Numbered from the stretch's first letter, positions 8,908 through 18,154 are shown. The stretch: DNA of 64,000 bases from Anaerolineae bacterium (GCA_022841825.1 JALHQT010000001.1:558001-622000); one strand, 5' to 3'. The notes: generated by a model not told the origin, from the letters alone. Translations and numbers: made by a program.

Positions 8908-9942
8908 ATGTCTTCGCAGTTGGACACCGAATTTCTTCATGGGGCAGCGTTCGATCTCTTTGAAAGCAGTTCGTCTCCAGTTCTGCTGTTCGATACGGAT
9001 CATCATCTCGTAGCCGCCAATTCGCGGGGTAAAGCGGTATTCTCGATTCAGAGCGAGGACATTGCCTCGTCATCAGACCACTTCCAGCATTACGAGGCGG
9101 TTGAGTCCTGGCTTTCGCAAGGGGGAGTCCTTGATGATTGGTCGCCAGATGGACAAACGGTCTTCCAGCCCGTGACTCAAGGTACAAGCGATGGGAAGGG
9201 GATCATCCTGGTATTGCGTGATGTGAGTGAGATTCGCAAGCTTGCGCGCAATCAAAACGAGTTTATCCGCCTGCTGTCGCATGATCTGCGGACGCCGCTG
9301 ACCTACATCCTTGGCTTTGCGTCGATGCTTGAACAACAGATCCCCAATACATTGACCGAAAAGCAGCAGCAGTTCGTTTCAAAGATCATGACCGGCATCG
9401 AGCAGATTACGCGCATCGTTGAGAACATCCAGGACGCCGGTCGCTTTGATCCTGAGACTGGCTTTTATGAAATGAATCGCGCTCCGGTCGATGTGGGCAT
9501 CTTGACTCATCGCATATGCGAGCAGCTCGTTATTCCGACGACAAAAACTACGCTGCAGGTGCATACCGACATCGACGACATGCTGCCCGTAATTGCAGCA
9601 GACAGCAATATGCTTGAGAGAGCCATCACGAATCTGATTGATAACGCCATTAAGTATACCCCTGATGGCGGGCGCGTTCGCGTACGCGTGTATCGAGAGG
9701 CTGATGATGTGATTGTGCAAGTGAAAGATAGTGGATTGGGAATCCATGCTGATGACATTGGCAAATTGTTTCAGCGACATGTGCGCCTTCATCGCCCGGA
9801 GTTTCATAAGATCAAGGGTAGTGGGCTTGGGCTTTTCATTGTAAAGAGTGTTGCCCAGAGACATGGAGGGCGCGCATGGGTTGAAAGCACCTTAGGTGAG
9901 GGTAGTTCGTTTTTCTTATCTCTGCCGTTAAGCGCAAGATGA
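8908..9942 (+). CDS. PAS-like sensor histidine kinase
   Basis: The protein has about 344 residues. A PAS-like domain occupies about residues 15-105 (LLFDTDHHLVAANSRG). HisKA follows with FIRLLSHDLRTPLTYI (phospho-acceptor near His125) and an HATPase domain with NLIDNAIKYTPDGG, VKDSGLGI and GSGLGLFIVKSVAQ. No transmembrane segment is seen. I chose the ATG at 8908 because AGGGGTG sits about 9 bp upstream; the frame also has a GTG at 8896. It is divergent from the receiver/CpaE gene by 122 bp and is a plausible partner. It is 6 bp from mutL, so mutL may be cotranscribed. Confidence 0.9.
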   Translation: MSSQLDTEFLHGAAFDLFESSSSPVLLFDTDHHLVAANSRGKAVFSIQSEDIASSSDHFQHYEAVESWLSQGGVLDDWSPDGQTVFQPVTQGTSDGKGIILVLRDVSEIRKLARNQNEFIRLLSHDLRTPLTYILGFASMLEQQIPNTLTEKQQQFVSKIMTGIEQITRIVENIQDAGRFDPETGFYEMNRAPVDVGILTHRICEQLVIPTTKTTLQVHTDIDDMLPVIAADSNMLERAITNLIDNAIKYTPDGGRVRVRVYREADDVIVQVKDSGLGIHADDIGKLFQRHVRLHRPEFHKIKGSGLGLFIVKSVAQRHGGRAWVESTLGEGSSFFLSLPLSAR

Positions 9943-9948
9943 ACAACC

Positions 9949-11748
9949 ATGGTGATTCACGTTCTCTCTGATGAAGTCGTCGCCCAGATTGCTGCTGGCG
10001 AAGTTATCGAACGTCCATCCTCTGTCATTAAGGAGCTTGTCGAGAACTCGTTGGACGCGGGGGCGCGAAACATCCGTATCGACGTTCTTGGCGACGGTCG
10101 TCAGCGCCTGCAAATCGTCGATGATGGGCATGGCATAAATGCTGACGAAGTGAGTAAGGCATTTCTGCGCCACGCCACAAGCAAACTCCAAAGCCTGGAC
10201 GATCTTAATCGACTTAGAACATTAGGTTTTCGGGGCGAGGCGCTGGCGAGCATTGCCGCCGTGAGCCGTGTGACGCTGACCACTCGCCACAAAGACGAGA
10301 GCATGGGTATCCGCGTGCGGATTGAAGGGGGCAAGACGTTGGCGCAGCAGCCCGTCGGCAGCCCATCCGGCACAACCATCCTCGTTGAGAATTTGTTCTT
10401 CAATACGCCTGCTCGACTGAAGTTTCTCAAGAGTGAGGGCACTGAACGACGTCAAATAGCGGCGGTCGTCACACGATACGCGATGGCGTATCCAGGGATC
10501 AGGTTCGCACTCATTCAGGATGGTCGGGAGATCTTTCGCACCCATGGCACAGGCGCACTGGGAGATGTCCTTGCCAGCGCCTTGGGCATCGACCATGGAA
10601 AACAGATGCTGGAAATAAACGGGGATAGCACATCATCTCAGTCAGGATCGCGCATACACGTCTATGGTTACACTTCTGCGCCAAGCTTCAATCGCGCCGA
10701 CCGCTCACGCATTACACTTTTTATCAACGGACGATGGGTTCAGGATAGCAGCCTGACCTATGCCGTAATTCAGGCGTACCATACGCTTTTAATGAACGGG
10801 CGTTATCCGGTCGCAGTCTTGATGATTGAGGTTCCGCCGGAAGATGTCGATGTCAATGTGCATCCCACCAAGGCAGAAGTGAGATTTCGTGATGGCGATG
10901 CCGTGTTCTCTGCGATTCAGCGTGTCGTACGCAGGTCAGTGATTGAGCAGGCTTCGGTGCCAGGGATGATGACAGGAAAAGCGCCCGGTGGCAGCATTCA
11001 GGATGCCAGACCTGCCTGGAGCAGCAGCCCTTACGAAAACGCACAACTTGACCTCGAACTTGATCTGGATTCGCCTGGGCAATTTGCGCGCAAACAGTTC
11101 GCCGAGGGCGGCGAGACTGATGCGACCGCAATGCCCGATCCTGGCGCGGTACCAGCGCGCCCGCGCACGCTGCCAATGCTTCGAGTAATAGGTCAGGTCG
11201 CAGCGAGCTACATCGTGGCGGAAGGACCAGCAGGGTTGTATCTGGTGGATCAGCACGCAGCCCACGAACGCATTTTGTATGAACAGTTTATGGACGCTTA
11301 TCAGCAGCAGGGCATCATCACGCAGCAGGTACTCGCCGGGTCAACCTTGCAGTTGGGGACGGATGAGGCGCATGTCCTGAGCGAGGGTGCGGGAATTCTG
11401 AGGGAACTTGGGTTCGAAGTTGAGCCTTTTGGTGCCAACACCGTCCGTGTGCGGGCTGTGCCAGCGCTCTTGAGCGACAGAGACCCGGAAGCAGTCATCC
11501 GGGGGATCGTTGAAGACCTCATTCAGGGAAATCGACCTGGGCAGGATACCATCGAGGCAAAGATCGTCAAGCGCGTCTGCAAAAACGCTGCGGTCAAAGC
11601 GGGGCAAATTCTCAGCCTCGAACAGATGCAGGGCTTAGTTCGCCAACTGGAGCGTGCGCATTCTCCGCTGACGTGCCCACATGGTCGCCCTACGCTTATT
11701 CATCTGAGCAGCGAGCGCCTTGAGCGGGAGTTTGGGCGCATTATCTAG
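9949..11748 (+). CDS. mutL: DNA mismatch repair protein MutL
   Basis: The protein has 599 residues. The GHKL ATPase domain carries GEVIERPSSVIKELVENSLD, DDGHGI and FRGEALASI. The C-terminal dimerisation domain holds DQHAAHERILYE, which fits the endonuclease motif DQHA(X)2E(X)4E, plus VCKNAA and CPHGRPT near the end, typical of MutL proteins that nick DNA. The presence of the nick motif suggests a methyl-independent mismatch repair mode, as in most bacteria without MutH. The linker (about residues 330-415) is low in complexity. mutS is not in the window. Start is at the ATG with VIHVLSDEV. Confidence 0.96.
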   Translation: MVIHVLSDEVVAQIAAGEVIERPSSVIKELVENSLDAGARNIRIDVLGDGRQRLQIVDDGHGINADEVSKAFLRHATSKLQSLDDLNRLRTLGFRGEALASIAAVSRVTLTTRHKDESMGIRVRIEGGKTLAQQPVGSPSGTTILVENLFFNTPARLKFLKSEGTERRQIAAVVTRYAMAYPGIRFALIQDGREIFRTHGTGALGDVLASALGIDHGKQMLEINGDSTSSQSGSRIHVYGYTSAPSFNRADRSRITLFINGRWVQDSSLTYAVIQAYHTLLMNGRYPVAVLMIEVPPEDVDVNVHPTKAEVRFRDGDAVFSAIQRVVRRSVIEQASVPGMMTGKAPGGSIQDARPAWSSSPYENAQLDLELDLDSPGQFARKQFAEGGETDATAMPDPGAVPARPRTLPMLRVIGQVAASYIVAEGPAGLYLVDQHAAHERILYEQFMDAYQQQGIITQQVLAGSTLQLGTDEAHVLSEGAGILRELGFEVEPFGANTVRVRAVPALLSDRDPEAVIRGIVEDLIQGNRPGQDTIEAKIVKRVCKNAAVKAGQILSLEQMQGLVRQLERAHSPLTCPHGRPTLIHLSSERLEREFGRII

Positions 11749-11756
11749 CACGCCGC

Positions 11757-11777
11757 CAAGACTGTCCTGAAGTCTTG
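11757..11777 (+). terminator. Weak hairpin after mutL
   Basis: CAAGACT (11757-11763) and AGTCTTG (11771-11777) form a 7-bp stem with a 7-nt loop, 9 bp after the mutL stop. There is no T run, so termination is only a suggestion. Confidence 0.35.
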
Positions 11778-11829
11778 ACATGGCAACTAAGCCCCTCGCT
11801 CTACCAGTCCTTCCCGCCTTGTCGGCGGA

Positions 11830-12924
11830 CTAATTTGCGCCTGTGGTCCAGGTAAAGCTGCGCCACTCGCCCGTCGCCCCAATGATGTCATACAATCCAT
11901 CGGGATTTTGTTGGGCGACCGAGACACGCCAGCGAATGTCGCGCGATTGTTCGTTTGCAGGCGCTAGGGTGGGCGGCACCCGATAGCTGTTAGCGCGCGT
12001 GACATCGTTGAACGTGACACCGTCTGCCACGCTTTCAAATTGTACGAGATAGACTTGACCAGGTAAAAGGACTCCAACGCTGACCCACTGGATCGAGAAC
12101 GTTGCATTACCTTGTATGACGGCGGCTTGTGGTGGGAAACTGACCAAGGGTGCCGCGAACGTTGGTGTAGGTGTGGCTGTTTCGAGACCAGAAGGCGTAG
12201 GCGACAGTGTAGGAGTTGCCGTCGGAGCTGGTACAAATACGGGAGTACCGACTCCGATGAGCACGCTACAGGATTCGCCGCCACTGGGTATAGAAAAGTC
12301 GCAGTTGATGAAGATCAGTTCAGGATTGAGGTCGTTGAGAATGCGCAGTGTGGTGCGGTATTGCTCGGCAATGCCAAGGATTGTCTCCCCTTCGCGCACG
12401 GTGTGTGCCGTAATGTTGGTTGATACCGGAAGATTGACCTGTGGAATCACCGCTTGAGCCGTGGCTGTTAATGACGTGACCTCTGATGTCGCAGTCAGTG
12501 TCGGCAGCGGGATAAGAATGATCGTTCCAGGAGGTGGTAGACGGTCTGCATTTGGAATCGTTGGATTCAGGCGAAGTATCTCGCGAATGACATCAAAACT
12601 GCGGTAATTAAATGGCGGCTGCTGAATGATGAAACCGAGCGTGTCACCGGGTTGAATGATGTACTCGACTGGACCCTGGGTTGGAGAGGGTAGGGGAGTC
12701 TCAGTGGGTGGCAGCAGAGATGGGCTTGGCGATAGGGACGGAGTGATAACTGGCGCAGCCTGCGTCGCTGTAACGCTCGGTGTGGTGCTTGGCACAGGCG
12801 ATGGAGGGACAAGTGCCTCTACAATGGCGGTTTGCGTCGCAATTGGAGAGGGGGGCGAGCAGGCAGCGAGTGCAAAGAGCACGATGGCTGCAAACGGATT
12901 GAGTTGTTGAAGCTTTTGGCGCAC
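11830..12924 (-). CDS. LysM-domain lipoprotein with C-terminal beta-sandwich
   Basis: The protein has 364 residues from a GTG start at 12924, 5 bp after the stop of the upstream LysM gene. The start gives a lipoprotein signal (FAAIVLFALAAC, lipobox Cys at 22). Thr/Pro-rich linkers separate two LysM modules (YIIQPGDTLGFIIQQPPF and TVREGETILGIAEQYR). The last 100 residues form an Ig-like region ending in IRWRVSVAQQNPDGLYDI. LysM modules bind glycan chains, so it probably contacts the cell wall. A longer frame to 13026 overlaps the upstream gene and lacks lipobox logic. It is a paralog of the gene at 12930-14297. Confidence 0.8.
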   Translation of the reverse strand: MRQKLQQLNPFAAIVLFALAACSPPSPIATQTAIVEALVPPSPVPSTTPSVTATQAAPVITPSLSPSPSLLPPTETPLPSPTQGPVEYIIQPGDTLGFIIQQPPFNYRSFDVIREILRLNPTIPNADRLPPPGTIILIPLPTLTATSEVTSLTATAQAVIPQVNLPVSTNITAHTVREGETILGIAEQYRTTLRILNDLNPELIFINCDFSIPSGGESCSVLIGVGTPVFVPAPTATPTLSPTPSGLETATPTPTFAAPLVSFPPQAAVIQGNATFSIQWVSVGVLLPGQVYLVQFESVADGVTFNDVTRANSYRVPPTLAPANEQSRDIRWRVSVAQQNPDGLYDIIGATGEWRSFTWTTGAN

Positions 12925-12929
12925 TCGGA

Positions 12930-14297
12930 TTATCCCTCTCGGCGGCTTTCCCAGATGAATATGCGGGGTTGGGTCGAAAAGACTGGTATTGTCTCTTCTC
13001 TGGTACTCACGACGCTGACAACCCATTCATACTCGTGGCGGCGTAGATCGTCGCCTTGCCACTCTGTTGGAATGATAAAGAACAGTTCTCGTGTCTCCAC
13101 AACGTATTCCTGCCCGGCTGTTAGATCGCGGACAGAAACTCGATAAATTGTATCGCTACTCAGCGTACCAGTGGTCACCCACCGCAGCGTGATGAGTTGA
13201 TCTGTTTGAAACAGGGCACGATCTCCAGGGCTAAGTGCATTGGGGGCATTAAACGTCGGGGTTAAGGTTGGCGTAGGTGTCTCGCTGCCGCTCGCTGTCG
13301 GTGGAAGGGTGGGTGTTGCAGTCGGGGCTGGCACGCGGATTTGCTGCCCAATGCCTAACTGAACAATACAACGTGGACCACCTGAGTCGAATTCAAAGTC
13401 GCACTGGAGAAAAGGCACCTCAGGGTTGAGTTGTGAAAGTATCTCAGCGTTGGCTCCGTACTGTACGGCGATTGAAATCATCGTCTCATTTGGCTGCACT
13501 TCGTGCCACATCACGCCAGGTTGAAGCGTTGAAGTTGGCGTGACTCCCGGCGCGAAGGTTGACTCGGACGCTAACGCCGCTAATGCAATACCCTGTGGAA
13601 GACGCGAATCGACCGCCGGAGTCTCGGTAGATGGCTGTGAGGGGGCAGCACTCGCTGTCGGCGCTGGCACGACAATCTCTTGCCCAACAGTCAACGAATC
13701 TGGCGAGGATAGTCCGTTTTCCACAACGATGACATCAATGATGGAAGGTTCTCGATACCCACATGCAAGGGCAATCGCATAAAGGGTGTCTCCCGGCTGG
13801 ACTGTTCGTACGCAAGGGGTAGGCGGAGGGTTAGGCGTTGCGGTAGGCGGAGCAGGAGTAACGGTCATGAAGGATGGGGTAGGGCGCTGGGTGTTGGTTG
13901 CCAGAACAATAGGAAGTGATGTTTCCTGAACTGCCGCCGTGATCGATGGAGGCAGGTTCTGGTTATTCGTAAGTGTGGCTTGCATCTGGTCTGGGGACAG
14001 ACTTGAGAACAAAGGCACAAGCAGAAGCGCTGCGCTGCCACAAAGTGCCACAAGCAGTATGGCAGTGATTATCCTGAATATGCTTTGCCCGCGCTGGCGA
14101 AGCTCGCCTTCAAAGAGGTCGGTTTCGCCGTGTTGATTAGCATAGGCAAAGGGAGTTGTCGCCGCAGCACGCCCAGTGGCTGGATCTCGCGGCTGGATTT
14201 CGTTGAGTGTTGTCCCACAAGTGGGACAAACACTCGCATTATGATGGGCAGTAGTCCCGCAGATTGGACATACTTTGTGCGCAGGTGGCAAATCCAT
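12930..14297 (-). CDS. Zinc-ribbon, membrane-anchored LysM protein
   Basis: The protein has 455 residues. Residues 9-32 are a double-Cys zinc ribbon (CPICGTTAHHNASVCPTCG). A transmembrane helix lies near residues 75-96 (IITAILLVALCGSAALLLV). LysM modules follow (TVQPGDTLYAIALACGY and EVQPNETMISIAVQYGA), each separated by Thr/Pro-rich linkers, and an Ig-like C-terminal region like that of the downstream lipoprotein. The zinc ribbon should lie in the cytoplasm and the LysM part outside. No function is established. It starts an operon with the lipoprotein and is 38 bp from valS, all on the minus strand. Confidence 0.8.
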   Translation of the reverse strand: MDLPPAHKVCPICGTTAHHNASVCPTCGTTLNEIQPRDPATGRAAATTPFAYANQHGETDLFEGELRQRGQSIFRIITAILLVALCGSAALLLVPLFSSLSPDQMQATLTNNQNLPPSITAAVQETSLPIVLATNTQRPTPSFMTVTPAPPTATPNPPPTPCVRTVQPGDTLYAIALACGYREPSIIDVIVVENGLSSPDSLTVGQEIVVPAPTASAAPSQPSTETPAVDSRLPQGIALAALASESTFAPGVTPTSTLQPGVMWHEVQPNETMISIAVQYGANAEILSQLNPEVPFLQCDFEFDSGGPRCIVQLGIGQQIRVPAPTATPTLPPTASGSETPTPTLTPTFNAPNALSPGDRALFQTDQLITLRWVTTGTLSSDTIYRVSVRDLTAGQEYVVETRELFFIIPTEWQGDDLRRHEYEWVVSVVSTREETIPVFSTQPRIFIWESRREG

Positions 14298-14335
14298 GTC
14301 CCCGCAGACGAGTGATACAGCGTAGTATAGGCTTG

Positions 14336-16960
14336 CTAGCGCAGCTTTTCCAGCGCAGCAATTCGTTCAGATAAGCGCGACACGGATGACTGGAGATCGG
14401 CGAGTTTGCCTCGTTCGCGCTCCACAACATCCTTACGCGCGCGCTCCACAAATTGTGCATTTCCCAACTGCGACTCCGTTTTACTGATCTGCGCGCGGAC
14501 CTTTTCGATCTCAGCCTGGAGACGTGCTGTCTCGGATGCCACATCAATGAGGTCATTCAGCGGTAGGTAGGCGGTCATATCGCCAACCACAATCGATGCT
14601 GCATTCTCTGGGGCATGACCCGTGACAAACTGCAAGTCACTCGTGTTCGCCAGTCGCATGAACAGATGCGTGTGATGGGTGATGAGGTCTGCGTTCCCAC
14701 CTGGTTGGATGATCAGGCTCGTCTTCTTGCCAGCTTCAACCCCATATTCCTCACGAGCCAGGCGTATGCCACGAATGAGATCCATAAGCATCGTCATTTT
14801 GCGTTCGGCATCAGGGTTCAGGTATTGATTGTCTGCGGTCGGCCAGGATGACATGATGAGTGGGCGATTTCGGTTCGGCAAGTAGCTCCAGAGTTCTTCT
14901 GTGACGAATGGCATATATGGATGCAACAGCCGCAGCGATGAATCCAAAACATGCGTCAGAACACCGAGCGTGTTGCGACGCGCATCGATATTGGTGCCAT
15001 ACAACGCTGCCTTGCTGATCTCAATGTACCAGTCAGCAAACTCTCCCCAAAGGAATTCATCAAGCTGCCGCCCCGCCTCGCCATACTGGTGGTTGTCAAT
15101 CAGACGCTGCACCAATGCAATGAGCGTATTCAAGCGACTCACAATCCACGCAGAGGGAACATCGAGATCCTTCGAATGCGGGAGAGGTGGTATCTCGTCG
15201 TCACCCAGGTTGCTTAGCGTGAAGTTCGCGATCTGCCATATTTTGTTGACGAACTTCCAGTTTCTTTCGATGCGCGCCACGTCGAGATTGATGTCGTTGC
15301 CTGGCGTGCTGCCCGTGACGAGCGTATAGCGAAGTGGATCTGCCCCGTATTGGTCGATCATATCGAGTGGATCGATCACATTTCCAAGCGTTTTGCTCAT
15401 TTTCCGACCGTCCTTGTCGCGCACCAGTCCATGAAGATAGACCTCGCGGAACGGGACTTCGTCGGTGAACCACAACCCCATCATGATCATGCGCGCGACC
15501 CAAAAGAAGAGGATGTCGTAGCCTGTTTCCAGCATTTGCGTGGGGTAGTAACGCTTGAGATCGGGCGTGTCGGCGGGCCAGCCGAGCGTGCTAAACGGCC
15601 ATAGTCCGCTGCTGAACCAGGTATCCAGCACATCAAGTTCGGGCGTCCAGGTACGCCCATCCTGGGGTGCTGTGCGTCCCACAAAGATTTCGCCATCCGG
15701 TGAGTACCAAGCGGGGATGCGGTGACCCCACCAAAGTTGGCGACTAATGCACCAATCTTCAATGTTTTCCAACCAGTGGTAGTACACCTTCTCGAACCTC
15801 TCAGGCACAATCGTAATCCTGCCATCTCTGACGGCTTGGACTGCCTTCTCGGCAAGTGGCTTAATCTTCAGAAACCACTGGGTACTGAGCATGGGTTCAA
15901 TCACCTCGCCTCCGCGCTGGCTGCGCGGGACAACGTACTGGTGATCACGGACTTCAATCGTCAGCCCAGCCAGTTCCATATCTGCCCACAGTCGTTGGCG
16001 GCATTCAAACCGGTCAAGCCCCTGATAGATGCCTGCCTGAGCGTTCATGGTCGCGTCAGGATTCATGACACTGACGAGCGCCAGCCCGTGCCGTTTATGC
16101 AATTCGTAATCATTGAAGTCATGTGCTGGCGTCACTTTTAGGGCACCTGTCCCGAACTCCCGATCCACATACTCATCGGCGATGATCGGGATGGGGCGAT
16201 TCAGAATCGGCACCAATGCGTTCTTGCCGATCAGATGCTTGTATCTGGGGTCATCCGGGTGAACGCAAACGGCAGTGTCACCCAGGATGGTCTCTGGGCG
16301 TGTGGTTGCGACCGGAATATGGTCTCCATCTTCGGTAGGATAATTGAAGAAGTAGAGTTTTCCGCGCTCTTCCTCCCGATCGACCTCCAAATCGCTGACA
16401 GCGGTCTGAAGTCCTGGGCTCCAGTTCACGAGGCGGGGACCCCGGTAGATGAGACCTTGCTCCCACAATCGAACAAAGACCTCTTGCACCGCGCCCGAGA
16501 GACCATCGTCCAGTGTGAAGCGCTCGCGCTCCCAATCGCAGCTTGCTCCCAGGCGGCGCAGTTGACGAGTAATGGTGCCGCCGTACTGTGCTTTCCACTG
16601 CCACGTGCGTCGTAGAAACTCCTCGCGCCCAATCTCATGACGGTTTGTGCCTTCTTCACGCAGCAGCTTCTCGACCTGGAGCTGGGTGGCAATTCCCGCG
16701 TGATCTGTTCCTGGTACCCAGAGCGCCGCCTTGCCGCGCATGCGCGCATGACGAATCATCAGGTCTTCCAATGTGACAAACATTGCGTGTCCGGCGTGCA
16801 GCGCGCCCGTTACATTTGGCGGCGGCATGCTGATCACAAATGTCTCAGCATCCTCAGCGGTTGCCTCTGGTTTGAACCAGCCATTCTGTTCCCAATGGTT
16901 GTAGATGCGCTCCTCGGCTTCTGCATGATTGAAGTTCTTCGGCATCGTTCTCGCTGACAT
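14336..16960 (-). CDS. valS: Valine--tRNA ligase
   Basis: The protein has 874 residues. It has the class I signatures PPPNVTGALHAGHA (HIGH-type) and GRKMSKTLGNV (KMSKS-type), the editing (CP1) domain with TTRPET and the C-terminal coiled coil (SETARLQAEIEK) that binds tRNA-Val. It charges tRNA-Val with valine and removes mischarged threonine. I chose the ATG at 16960 because AGAGAG precedes it by about 6 bp; a GTG at 16987, touching the stop of the methyltransferase gene, is also in frame. The gene lies downstream of a T-box leader and a methyltransferase in the same transcription unit. Confidence 0.96.
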   Translation of the reverse strand: MSARTMPKNFNHAEAEERIYNHWEQNGWFKPEATAEDAETFVISMPPPNVTGALHAGHAMFVTLEDLMIRHARMRGKAALWVPGTDHAGIATQLQVEKLLREEGTNRHEIGREEFLRRTWQWKAQYGGTITRQLRRLGASCDWERERFTLDDGLSGAVQEVFVRLWEQGLIYRGPRLVNWSPGLQTAVSDLEVDREEERGKLYFFNYPTEDGDHIPVATTRPETILGDTAVCVHPDDPRYKHLIGKNALVPILNRPIPIIADEYVDREFGTGALKVTPAHDFNDYELHKRHGLALVSVMNPDATMNAQAGIYQGLDRFECRQRLWADMELAGLTIEVRDHQYVVPRSQRGGEVIEPMLSTQWFLKIKPLAEKAVQAVRDGRITIVPERFEKVYYHWLENIEDWCISRQLWWGHRIPAWYSPDGEIFVGRTAPQDGRTWTPELDVLDTWFSSGLWPFSTLGWPADTPDLKRYYPTQMLETGYDILFFWVARMIMMGLWFTDEVPFREVYLHGLVRDKDGRKMSKTLGNVIDPLDMIDQYGADPLRYTLVTGSTPGNDINLDVARIERNWKFVNKIWQIANFTLSNLGDDEIPPLPHSKDLDVPSAWIVSRLNTLIALVQRLIDNHQYGEAGRQLDEFLWGEFADWYIEISKAALYGTNIDARRNTLGVLTHVLDSSLRLLHPYMPFVTEELWSYLPNRNRPLIMSSWPTADNQYLNPDAERKMTMLMDLIRGIRLAREEYGVEAGKKTSLIIQPGGNADLITHHTHLFMRLANTSDLQFVTGHAPENAASIVVGDMTAYLPLNDLIDVASETARLQAEIEKVRAQISKTESQLGNAQFVERARKDVVERERGKLADLQSSVSRLSERIAALEKLR

Positions 16961-16986
16961 TGCATTCTCTCTTGTGGATAGTAACA

Positions 16987-17781
16987 CTAGCGATCTGCGG
17001 AAAGGGGCTTACGGGCTACAATGACGCGCTCTGCACGGTCGGGTTGGTCGATGATGTCTTCGAACCCGGTTTCGAGAAGCACGACTTTTACTTCGTCGGT
17101 CGAAAGTGGGCGATACGAAACGGTACGTCGGATGACGCGATAGTCTTTTCCGCGACCAGTCACGATGAACAGACTCTGCGAGGCGATTATCGGGGGACCA
17201 TCATACCATTCCCAGGTCTCAAAGGTGACGACATCCTCTCCAGGCTCGTCGTCATCAGGCTCATGTACAAAACCAGGGATCATCCTCGGTCGATCTTCCA
17301 TGAAGACGCCAAAGTCACGCATTCCAACGACCAACGTCCCCCCAGGACGAAGCAGCGAATGGAAATTACGCAGCGTGAGGAGTATCTCGCTATCCAGCAG
17401 CAAGTGGGGTAGGGCGTTGCCTTTGGTAATCACGGCGTCAAATGGACCGTCGACTATCGATGGGAGGTTGACAAAATCTCCCTGTCGATAGGTAAGGCGG
17501 GGTAAGATGCCATAATTGGCGGCAAAGGTTTCCAGCTTACGGAGCATCCCAAAGCTGGGATCAACTGCTGTGACCTGATAACCGAGTTGCGCCAGCGGTA
17601 TCGCCTGTGCGCCAGCGCCGCATGATGCATCGAGGACTGTCGTCACTCCGCGGTTGCGAAAGAGCGCGCGCAAACCCAGTCCCTCGCGTTGAAGCTGAGT
17701 TTCCCAGTCGCGATAGAAGTACGGGTAGTATTCCGCAATGGCATCATAGAAGCCGGTAGTGTCGTTGCTAATCTCACGCAT
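16987..17781 (-). CDS. Class I SAM-dependent methyltransferase
   Basis: The protein has about 264 residues from the ATG at 17781 (a GTG at 17802 would add 7). The SAM-binding motif is VLDASCGAGAQAIPLAQLGY near residues 48-67, followed by VTAVDPSFGML and a post-motif region with DAVITKGNALPHL, which fits small-molecule or protein methyltransferases of the Rossmann type. The C-terminal region has beta-type residues including TFETWEWYDGPPI. The substrate is unknown. It is the first gene after the T-box and its stop is at the edge of the valS start region, so it is under the same control as valS. Confidence 0.88.
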   Translation of the reverse strand: MREISNDTTGFYDAIAEYYPYFYRDWETQLQREGLGLRALFRNRGVTTVLDASCGAGAQAIPLAQLGYQVTAVDPSFGMLRKLETFAANYGILPRLTYRQGDFVNLPSIVDGPFDAVITKGNALPHLLLDSEILLTLRNFHSLLRPGGTLVVGMRDFGVFMEDRPRMIPGFVHEPDDDEPGEDVVTFETWEWYDGPPIIASQSLFIVTGRGKDYRVIRRTVSYRPLSTDEVKVVLLETGFEDIIDQPDRAERVIVARKPLSADR

Positions 17782-17821
17782 CTTGTGACCAACGTATCTC
17801 ACACGCCATCAGTGCTGAAAT

Positions 17822-17861
17822 AAAAAAACGTCTCAGTCGCCGATCAAGGACGAAAGAGACG
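17822..17861 (-). terminator. T-box controlled intrinsic terminator
   Basis: The minus strand reads CGTCTC ... GAGACG with a T run: stem arms are at 17856-17861 and 17829-17834, followed by seven Ts (17822-17828). Its 5' arm lies just after the T-box motif, so antiterminator and terminator are mutually exclusive. Confidence 0.9.
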
Positions 17862-18079
17862 CTTTCGCGGTACCACCTTGTTTCGCTGACAATACGCCAG
17901 CGCACTCCATGTGCTATAACGGGCAATCCCGATGTGCCTTACGCATGAAGTTCAGGCACACAACTCACGGGAGACTATATAACGCTTTCTACCAGCAGGC
18001 TCTCAGCCTAAGACCTGCATTCTCTGCGGCAGAATTCGACGTTTTTGAACCCGGTCATCGTTTTTGATGTATTCGACTG
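17822..18079 (-). promoter_or_regulatory. T-box leader upstream of the methyltransferase-valS operon
   Basis: On the minus strand, AAGGTGGTACCGCG (17866-17879) matches the T-box consensus of the antiterminator bulge. It is followed by a terminator stem. Upstream, GCAGG...CCTGC with GGCTGAGAG resembles the apical part of Stem I. A candidate specifier codon GUC (valine) lies at 17973-17975. The T of the UGGU in the bulge would pair with an A discriminator, as in tRNA-Val. Uncharged tRNA-Val should thus stabilise the antiterminator and allow transcription. The T-box motif and terminator are clear; the specifier assignment is inference from the downstream valS. Confidence 0.9.
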
Positions 18080-18085
18080 AATTGA

Positions 18086-18113
18086 ATTATATCGAAAGAA
18101 ACCACAGTGTCAA
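18086..18113 (-). promoter_or_regulatory. Consensus sigma-70 promoter of the T-box operon
   Basis: A perfect TTGACA (18108-18113) and a perfect TATAAT (18086-18091) are separated by 16 bp on the minus strand. The start of transcription would be near 18079, just in front of the T-box leader. It lies in the gap downstream of udk. Confidence 0.85.
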
Positions 18114-18154
18114 TTTGTATGCATTCGTCGGAACGAATCCAGGCTTTTGGAGTG

